Shown here: one piece after another, positions 6,040 to 10,148 of the stretch
How the letters are laid out: each line of letters begins with the position of its first letter
How positions within the stretch are numbered: the first letter of the stretch is position 1
DNA from: DATGEP01 sp035310125
Lineage (GTDB): Bacteria; Chloroflexota; Ktedonobacteria; Ktedonobacterales; JADMIN01
Assembly: GCA_035310125.1 (NCBI GenBank)
Contig: DATGEP010000283.1
Span: forward strand, 1 to 10,148
Direction of reading: 5' to 3'
DNA length: 10,148 bases
Notes under the pieces: model-generated
The model's input: only the letters and a program-made list of their open reading frames with translations
The model's database searches: none
What the model was told of the DNA's origin: nothing
Program-made: the position numbers and the translations under genes

Positions 6040-6365
6040 ATATGCTCCCTTCCGTACAACAGTGCCCCGGTGCGCGCTCGTGGGCGCTCCGAGCCATCGC
6101 GCGTCCGCCACCGCGTGCCTCGACGCACAATCCGTTCCAGATCGGCCCAGACCGCCCCACTCCTCCATCGTTCGTGCGACACACAAGGCATACTCAATTA
6201 TACTCGCCTTGGCAGGGCGAACGCTCGTTTCGCCAGCGAGCGCGCCGCCTCGCGCCTTCATCAAGCTCGTGTCCTCTCCTGGCCGTGTTTGTCCGTAGCG
6301 CTGTTCCTCTCCGTGCGGTACGCTTGCCTACAGCGTCTCAACGCTCAATCCGGGAGGCAGCGACA
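6040..6365. other. Intergenic region between membrane protein gene and repeat mosaic
   Basis: No gene is supported in these 326 bases. They hold the leader of the minus-strand membrane protein gene and the AT-rich promoter island at 6176-6204. A GCGGTACGCT motif at 6316-6324 recalls the extended -10 sequence before the helicase gene. A GGGAGG ribosome binding site at 6352-6357 lies before the weak ORF at 6366. Confidence 0.5.
6176..6204. promoter_or_regulatory. Possible overlapping divergent promoters
   Basis: The minus strand has a perfect TATAAT (6202-6197), which could serve the membrane protein gene at 6039 through a leader of about 150 nt; no good -35 box is seen. The plus strand has GCGACA (6176-6181), a 17-bp spacer and TATACT (6199-6204), pointing toward 6366. 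The two -10 boxes overlap. Evidence is base composition and motif match only. Confidence 0.3.
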
Positions 6366-6788
6366 ATGAGCACACCCCTCAAACATGCCACAACGGCAAA
6401 AACGGCAACCGATTCTCAGATTCCGGCAAAAACGGCAACCGATTCTCAGATTCCGGCAGAATCGGCAACCTCCCGTGCCTCCCCTCTCCTCGCGGGAGAA
6501 GGGCCGGGGGTGAGGTTCCCGGCAGAATCGGCAACCAAAACTCAGATTCCGGCAGAATCGGCAATTCCCCTCCCTTCCTCCACATTGACGCCTCCGTGTC
6601 CTCTGTGTCGCTCCGTGACCTCCGTGGTGAAATCTCGTTTTCCGGCAGAATCGGCAACCAATTTTGTCCCATCAGTCGCTGTATCTCGCCTTACGGCCCC
6701 TCTGCGCGCACGGAGAGGGGATGAGATTCTATTTTCCGGCAGAATCGGCAATGCCTCTCGCTTCCTCAGCCTCCGTGCCCCGCCGTGA
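6366..6788 (+). CDS. Doubtful 140-aa ORF read through the repeat mosaic
   Basis: ATG at 6366 has a good ribosome binding site (GGGAGG at 6352-6357, 8-base spacer). The frame stays open across most of the repeat mosaic to TGA at 6786-6788. The product repeats PAKTATDSQI and PAESAT, then becomes Ser/Leu/Pro-rich with no domain pattern. Repeat starts are spaced 30, 30, 66, 30 and 93 bp, all multiples of three, so the repeat is read in one frame as PAESAT. The last step is 94 bp and breaks the phase. The first eight codons may be the remnant of a real gene start into which repeats were inserted. Alternatively it may be a new low-complexity gene, or not a gene. Confidence 0.25.
   Translation: MSTPLKHATTAKTATDSQIPAKTATDSQIPAESATSRASPLLAGEGPGVRFPAESATKTQIPAESAIPLPSSTLTPPCPLCRSVTSVVKSRFPAESATNFVPSVAVSRLTAPLRARRGDEILFSGRIGNASRFLSLRAPP
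6481..6516. repeat. CCCCTCTCC/GGGAGAAGGG hairpin-type interspersed element (A)
   Basis: An imperfect hairpin (CCCCTCTCCTCGCGGGAGAAGGG at 6481-6503, broken stem) is followed by GCCGGGGGTGAGG. I recall CCCTCTCCC...GGGAGAGGG...GGTGAGGG elements as common intergenic repeats in several bacterial phyla. It sits between the third and fourth copies of the 16-bp unit. Confidence 0.5.
6591..6634. repeat. CCTCCGTG-family element (B)
   Basis: The element starts CCTCCGTGTCCTCTGTG and ends CCTCCGTGGTGAAATC, made of degenerate CTCCGTG steps. Its complement (TTCACCACGGAGG...) resembles a short interspersed repeat that I recall from many environmental bacteria. It lies between the fifth and sixth copies of the 16-bp unit. 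Confidence 0.5.
6697..6724. repeat. Second hairpin-type element (A')
   Basis: CCCCTCT (6697-6703) pairs perfectly with AGAGGGG (6714-6720), followed by ATGAG. This parallels element A in stem bases and in the trailing GRTGAG. It lies between the sixth and seventh copies of the 16-bp unit. Confidence 0.5.
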
Positions 6789-6812
6789 TCTTCGTATACT
6801 TCGTGGTAAATC
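6770..6812. repeat. Second CCTCCGTG-family element (B')
   Basis: This 43-bp element starts CCTCCGTG and ends TTCGTGGTAAATC, and aligns along its length with element B. It follows the seventh 16-bp unit directly and runs to just before the helicase promoter. Confidence 0.5.
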
Positions 6813-6825
6813 GAGCCACAACCTG

Positions 6826-6834
6826 TGGTACACT
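6826..6834 (+). promoter_or_regulatory. Extended -10 promoter of the helicase gene
   Basis: TGG-TACACT is an extended -10 element (TGn plus four of six hexamer matches), about 48 bp upstream of the helicase ATG. The -35 position is not convincing. It lies 14 bp after the end of the repeat mosaic, so the repeats abut the promoter's upstream side. Confidence 0.4.
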
Positions 6835-6881
6835 GGCGGCGCGGGACGGCTCAGCCGGCGCACACGCGACGGAGCGAATGG

Positions 6882-8864
6882 ATGGAGACGACAGCGGCGA
6901 TGGCGGACGAGACGGGCGAGAGCAAACCCCTCCGCGAGACGGTGACGGAAGACCTGTGTGACGGCGGCGTCCTCTCGCGCACGCTGCCCGGCTACGAAGA
7001 GCGCCCCGCGCAAATCGAGATGGCCCAGCGCGTCGCCAGCGCCCTGGAAAGCAGCCAGCATCTCATCATCGAGGCAAGTACCGGCACTGGAAAATCGCTC
7101 GCTTACTTGCTGCCCATCGTGCGCTCCGACAAAGTCGCCCTCATCAGCACCGCCAATAAAGCGCTGCAAGAGCAGCTCTTCTACAAAGACATCCCCTTCA
7201 TCCAGCGCCATATCCGAAATTTCCGCGCCGCGCTCGTCAAGGGCATGGGCAACTACCTCTGCCTGGACCGCCACGCCGAAGAGCGCGATTTCCAGCGGCT
7301 CGTCGGCAGTCCCGCCTTCACGGAGATGGAGGCGCTGCTCGACGACGAAACCTGGGACGGCGATCTTGACCTCCTGCCCCTCTCGCTCCCCCGTGACGTC
7401 CGCAGTCGCGTGGCCGCCGACAGCGACCAGTGTGCCTGGCGCAATTGCCCCTTCTACAGCGACTGCTACGTCCGCAAGATGCGCGAGCGCTCACGGGACG
7501 CGCAGATCATCGTCGTCAACCATACCCTACTCCTGATTGACGCCGCGATGGGCGGCTTTCTCTTGCCTGAGCGCGATGTCATCGTGATTGACGAGGCGCA
7601 CCACCTGGAAGAAGAAGCAACACGAGCCTTCACCATCACCGTCACGCCAGGCCGCATAGCCAGCCTCCTCGCGCAGAAGCGCCTCCGCGAGAACGTAGAC
7701 TCGCGCCTGCTCGAAGCTGCCATAGATGCCGATGTCCGCGCCTGGAACGCCCTCAACCACATGCTGCGTCCTGATGCGCGGGGCCGCCAGCACCTCGATG
7801 AGCCACTGGAAGAAGGACTGCACCTTGCCTCCGTCATCTCCGACCTTGCCGGTGGGCTTAGCTTCGGCAGGCCGCTCAACCTGGAAGGCAAAGAGGAGGT
7901 CCTCTTCGAGAAGCTGCTTGCCCGCACGCGCACCCTGGCCGCCGATCTGCGCGTGGTCTTCGGCGTGAAAGACCCCGAGGAGCGGGTCTATTACGTGGAG
8001 CAGACGGGCGGGACCGGGCGCCGCGCTCCCCAGCCCAGCGTCTCCGCCGCGCCGCTGGCCGTCACCGAGCTTTTGCGCGAAAAGCTCTTCGACAAGATCA
8101 ACACCATCGCCACCTCCGCCACTCTTGCCATCGGCGGCGATTTCCGCTTCTTCCGTGGCCGCGTCGGGTTGGATGGCGCACAGGAAACGGTGTTGCCGCT
8201 CGCCTTCGATTATCGCGAGCATGCGCTGCTCTACATTCCACGCATGCGCCTTGAGCCAGCCTTCGGCGCCGCCAGCGGTCCATATCTCGATGAGCTGGCC
8301 GGCCAGATGCGCCAGCTCGTAGAAGCCTCGGACGGGCGCGCCTTCCTGCTCTTCAGCAGCCAGAACGCTCTGCGCGGCGTACTGGACCGCATCGCCGCCG
8401 AGCTGGAGAGTGACGGCTACTCACTCATCGTGCAGGGACGCGACATCGCGCGCATCGAGATGCTGCGCCAGTTCCGCGAGCAACCCCGCGCCGTCCTCTT
8501 CGGTCTCAAGAGCTTCTGGGAGGGTGTGGATGTAGTAGGCGAGGCGCTTTCGCTCGTCGCGATTGATAAGCTCCCGTTCGACCCCCCCGACGACCCTGTG
8601 AACGAGGCCCGCATCAGCAAAATGAAAGCGACAGGCGCCAACTGGTTCGGTGAATATCTGTTGCCACAGGCCATCCTGCGCCTGAAGCAGGGCATCGGGC
8701 GGCTGCTGCGAACGAGCGACGACCGGGGGGTGATGGCGATTCTGGACAAGCGGCTCTACACCAAGAGCTACGGGCGCCAGGTGCTTGCCGCGCTGCCGCC
8801 CGCTCGCCGTACCATCGAGATTGCCGATGTGCGCGCCTTCTTTGAGAATGGCATGGAAGACTAA
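6882..8864 (+). CDS. dinG: DinG/XPD-family Fe-S ATP-dependent DNA helicase
   Basis: This 660-aa superfamily 2 helicase is complete. Walker A is EASTGTGKS at 64-72. The Fe-S cluster cysteines are C127, C184, C189 and C195; the x4 and x5 spacing of the last three matches E. coli DinG as I recall it. Walker B is VIDEAH with D237 and E238, followed by H241. TSATL lies at 411-415, SFWEGVDV at 544-551, and the arginine-finger motif QGIGRLLR at 603-610. DinG-type enzymes unwind DNA 5' to 3' and clear R-loops and other structures during repair and replication. There is no N-terminal exonuclease domain, unlike the Bacillus protein. ATG 6882 is chosen because CGGAG lies seven bases upstream and the promoter-like -10 is 48 bp away; an upstream in-frame start at 6825 would precede that promoter's start site. 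It is a single gene, ending 35 bp from a convergent gene. Confidence 0.95.
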   Translation: METTAAMADETGESKPLRETVTEDLCDGGVLSRTLPGYEERPAQIEMAQRVASALESSQHLIIEASTGTGKSLAYLLPIVRSDKVALISTANKALQEQLFYKDIPFIQRHIRNFRAALVKGMGNYLCLDRHAEERDFQRLVGSPAFTEMEALLDDETWDGDLDLLPLSLPRDVRSRVAADSDQCAWRNCPFYSDCYVRKMRERSRDAQIIVVNHTLLLIDAAMGGFLLPERDVIVIDEAHHLEEEATRAFTITVTPGRIASLLAQKRLRENVDSRLLEAAIDADVRAWNALNHMLRPDARGRQHLDEPLEEGLHLASVISDLAGGLSFGRPLNLEGKEEVLFEKLLARTRTLAADLRVVFGVKDPEERVYYVEQTGGTGRRAPQPSVSAAPLAVTELLREKLFDKINTIATSATLAIGGDFRFFRGRVGLDGAQETVLPLAFDYREHALLYIPRMRLEPAFGAASGPYLDELAGQMRQLVEASDGRAFLLFSSQNALRGVLDRIAAELESDGYSLIVQGRDIARIEMLRQFREQPRAVLFGLKSFWEGVDVVGEALSLVAIDKLPFDPPDDPVNEARISKMKATGANWFGEYLLPQAILRLKQGIGRLLRTSDDRGVMAILDKRLYTKSYGRQVLAALPPARRTIEIADVRAFFENGMED

Positions 8865-8899
8865 CAATCCGCATCCTTGGCCCTTCACAATACTGGCCC

Positions 8900-9337
8900 T
8901 CATGCCGTCTGTCGCACCCCCTCATCGTCATCCTCATCGTCATCGTCAGCGCCATCCATCCCGCACGACGGGACGCATGAAGCGATCCGATATTTGAGCT
9001 TGCGGCGTATAGCGGGCAGCGCCCGTGAATTGCGGTACACTGTAATGATGGTGCCATCCTCCGCCACGAGCACCACTGTGCCGACCAGACGCGTCACCCA
9101 GGCGGCATGGGCATCTTCCACGGGAACATCGCGACCCGCGAGAAAATAGAAGGTAATACCAGTGCGATGCAACACCCGCCCATGGGTCATCACATACTCC
9201 ACCGCGTCAGGCACGACATTACGCCGCGCCGCACGCCGCAACGCATGCCGCGAGAACCGTGCGAACTCAGTGTCACAGCCAGGCGTCGTCGCTATCGGTG
9301 TATCCTCGGCACCCCAGTGGCATCTCACAGCGCTCAT
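8900..9337 (-). CDS. DUF4258-like small protein with acidic tail
   Basis: The conserved part (residues 27-117 from the ATG at 9337) reads FSRHALRRAARRNVVPDAVE, then HGRVLHRTGITFYFLAGRD, then GTVVLVAEDGTIITVYRNSR and a basic IRRKLKYR end. This is the layout of DUF4258 proteins: a His-Ala helix, then a sheet ending in a TVYR strand. They are distant relatives of RelE-like folds. Residues 130-140 are a run of Asp/Glu. The start is uncertain: the frame is open up to 9667, and ATG 9406 (with GGAG seven bases upstream) or ATG 9337 are both possible; the shorter is used because the conserved region begins soon after it. Whether it is a toxin is unknown, and no clear antitoxin lies beside it. It converges on the helicase gene. 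Confidence 0.75.
   Translation of the reverse strand: MSAVRCHWGAEDTPIATTPGCDTEFARFSRHALRRAARRNVVPDAVEYVMTHGRVLHRTGITFYFLAGRDVPVEDAHAAWVTRLVGTVVLVAEDGTIITVYRNSRALPAIRRKLKYRIASCVPSCGMDGADDDDEDDDEGVRQTA
8921..8944. repeat. 12-bp tandem duplication in the DUF4258-like gene
   Basis: CTCATCGTCATC occurs twice in tandem (8921-8932, 8933-8944), followed by GTC. It encodes the DDDEDDDE run in the acidic tail on the minus strand. This is a slippage-prone sequence that keeps the frame because the unit is a multiple of three. Confidence 0.85.
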
Positions 9338-9518
9338 ATCCGCCCCGCCTTTCCCGTCACGCTCCACGCAGCCAGCCGCGCGACTCTCGCCGCATAGATT
9401 CTCCATCCCCGTCTCCACGGTAGAGGCGGAAAGCGCCATGACGGATGGCCTGGTGCGACAATGCCGCCCGGCACTCATGCTCACTTGGCGCTGCTCTTGC
9501 GAGAGCCCTGTAGGTGTT

Positions 9519-9746
9519 TCATGCCGCGGCGTAGGCGCCTTTCTCGCTGTGGGCGTAGAGAAAAACCTCGCCATCAGCGCCATGCTCATCAATCGTGTCG
9601 TGACTCTCAACTGCTCGCTCGTGATCGGCATCATCGTCTCTCTCCTCCTTCGCGACGAATTCCGCAAAGCCCTTCACGCGCGTGGTGCGAAACGGAACGG
9701 ACAGATGGGATTTACCAATGAACCACGTGACATCAATACTCTCCAC
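9519..9746 (-). CDS. Doubtful 75-aa acidic protein
   Basis: GTG at 9746 opens a 75-codon frame. The product begins MESIDVTWFIGKSHLSVPFR, continues TRVKGFAEFVAKEERDDDAD, and ends in a mixed acidic stretch. Hydrophobic and polar residues alternate as in real proteins, and codon use is acceptable. Against it, the GGAAGG before the start is only three bases away, no -10 is clear, and the frame is open further upstream without a start codon, so the true N-terminus may be lost. It lies about 180 bp upstream of the DUF4258-like gene on the same strand, and a 5-bp hairpin (9493-9506) follows its stop. No family is recognised; partner, remnant or chance ORF are all possible. Confidence 0.35.
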   Translation of the reverse strand: MESIDVTWFIGKSHLSVPFRTTRVKGFAEFVAKEERDDDADHERAVESHDTIDEHGADGEVFLYAHSEKGAYAAA

Positions 9747-10084
9747 ACGCCTTCCATGGACACGCCAGAGCGAGCGGCCAGTTGACGGCCCGCTCGCGCC
9801 GAAGCAAGCCAGGGCGCCGCGTCACGGTGTCATGGCTGCCGTCCGGGTGGCGGTGCCGTCACGTCAAGCGCGGTTGGTGTGGCGTCCGCGCTTCTGCTCA
9901 TCAGGTCTCGCGCTGCGCACGGCCCATCCCTGCTCGTCCGCCATGTCGAGCGGCTGGCACAGGTCTTGCCGCCCCATGATCGCATTGCCCGCCTCAACTC
10001 GCACCCCACGGCAGGCGCCAAAGCATGCCGCGTTCTCAGGTGTAGAATCTGTCCTATGCAAGACGAGCTAGTTGGAGTATCTGT
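9747..10084. other. 338-bp gap; no supported gene
   Basis: Short frames exist on both strands but none has a convincing start. The minus-strand frame that leads into the 9519-9746 ORF reads through protein-like sequence but is broken by stops at 9864-9866 and again about 40 bases further on, so a decayed gene is possible. A TAGAAT at 10043-10048 could be the -10 of the gene at 10085; no -35 box is clear. Confidence 0.4.
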
Positions 10085-10148
10085 ATGCACCCCGTGATTG
10101 CCGGTTTTGTGGACTATGGTTTTCCCGTCTGGCTCCGCGCCACGCACT
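10085..10148 (+). CDS. Start of a probable membrane cytochrome b-like subunit (partial)
   Basis: ATG at 10085 follows TTGGAG at eight bases. The frame is open to the window edge and gives 21 residues, ending YGFPVWLRATH. The pattern of FP-x-WLR-x-TH, with the His at residue 21, is typical of the first helix of b-type cytochromes and of the membrane domains attached to molybdopterin oxidoreductases, where this His is near or at a haem ligand (from memory). The identity is tentative because almost the whole protein lies outside the window. Confidence 0.55.
   Translation, partial: MHPVIAGFVDYGFPVWLRATH

Larger units (their letters stand above)
6394..6751. repeat. Seven-copy array of a 16-bp unit, CCGGCAGAATCGGCAA
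   Basis: Five exact copies lie at 6453-6468, 6519-6534, 6549-6564, 6642-6657 and 6736-6751. Two variants reading GGCAAAAACGGCAA lie at 6394-6408 and 6423-6438. The unit itself contains a direct repeat, CGGCA-N4-CGGCA. Copies 1 and 2 are part of a perfect 30-bp tandem duplication (6395-6424 and 6425-6454), and the fourth step (6521-6550) is a diverged version of the same 30-mer. Between copies lie two other repeat types, annotated separately. No transposase, terminal inverted repeat or target duplication is visible. Confidence 0.8.

Noticed and set aside
6394..6751. CRISPR array
   Set aside because: The repeat is only 16 bp, spacings range from 30 to 94 bp, the first 'spacers' are identical to each other, and no cas gene is present.
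7527..8222. 231-codon open frame on the minus strand opposite the helicase gene
   Set aside because: It is a shadow of a plus-strand gene with all helicase motifs in place.
9026..9036. GCGGTACACT, like the extended -10 before the helicase gene
   Set aside because: It lies within the minus-strand DUF4258-like coding region, where it encodes the TVYR strand. The match is probably chance.
9162..9785. 207-codon plus-strand ORF
   Set aside because: It has Ser/Arg/Pro-rich composition, no ribosome binding site, and lies opposite the better-supported DUF4258-like gene.

Overview
The window is GC-rich and gene-dense, with strong AGGAGG-type ribosome binding sites and TGA used as an ordinary stop codon. 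It looks like a bacterial chromosome segment. The gene families (DUF2089 and DUF4097 proteins with ILxxLxxGxxTxEEA tails, PadR, an Fe-S DinG-type helicase, a DUF4258-like protein, many small orphan genes) suggest a Chloroflexota relative, possibly near Ktedonobacteria. That placement is inference from memory of the families. No rRNA, tRNA, CRISPR array, transposase or phage gene was seen.

Left part (1-2313): the possible tail of an upstream gene with a hairpin terminator; a secreted-protein gene with an in-frame TGA inside its signal peptide; a 108-aa orphan with an ideal ribosome binding site; a PadR regulator on the minus strand; a block of consecutive inverted repeats ending in a terminator; and a 118-aa helical orphan on the minus strand.

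Centre (2314-5666): a divergent control region with two equally built inverted repeats whose centres are exactly 21 bp apart, overlapping a good extended -10 promoter. It faces a three-gene operon: DUF2089 (zinc ribbon, HTH, bihelical tail), a small orphan, and a 651-aa DUF4097/'toastrack'-type beta-repeat protein ending in nearly the same bihelical tail. The layout recalls the yvlAB/LiaX type of envelope-stress genes in Firmicutes (from memory). A hairpin terminator closes it. A convergent gene for a two-helix membrane protein follows (5800-6039).

Right part (6040-10148): a promoter-like AT island; a mosaic of seven copies of a 16-bp unit alternating with two other repeat types (6394-6812), read through by one weakly supported ORF; a complete DinG/XPD-type Fe-S helicase; a convergent DUF4258-like protein; a doubtful 75-aa ORF; about 340 bp without a supportable gene; and the start of a plus-strand gene that looks like a b-type cytochrome or oxidoreductase membrane subunit.

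The best candidates for something undescribed are the 2560-2610 operator/promoter with its operon, and the repeat mosaic upstream of the helicase.
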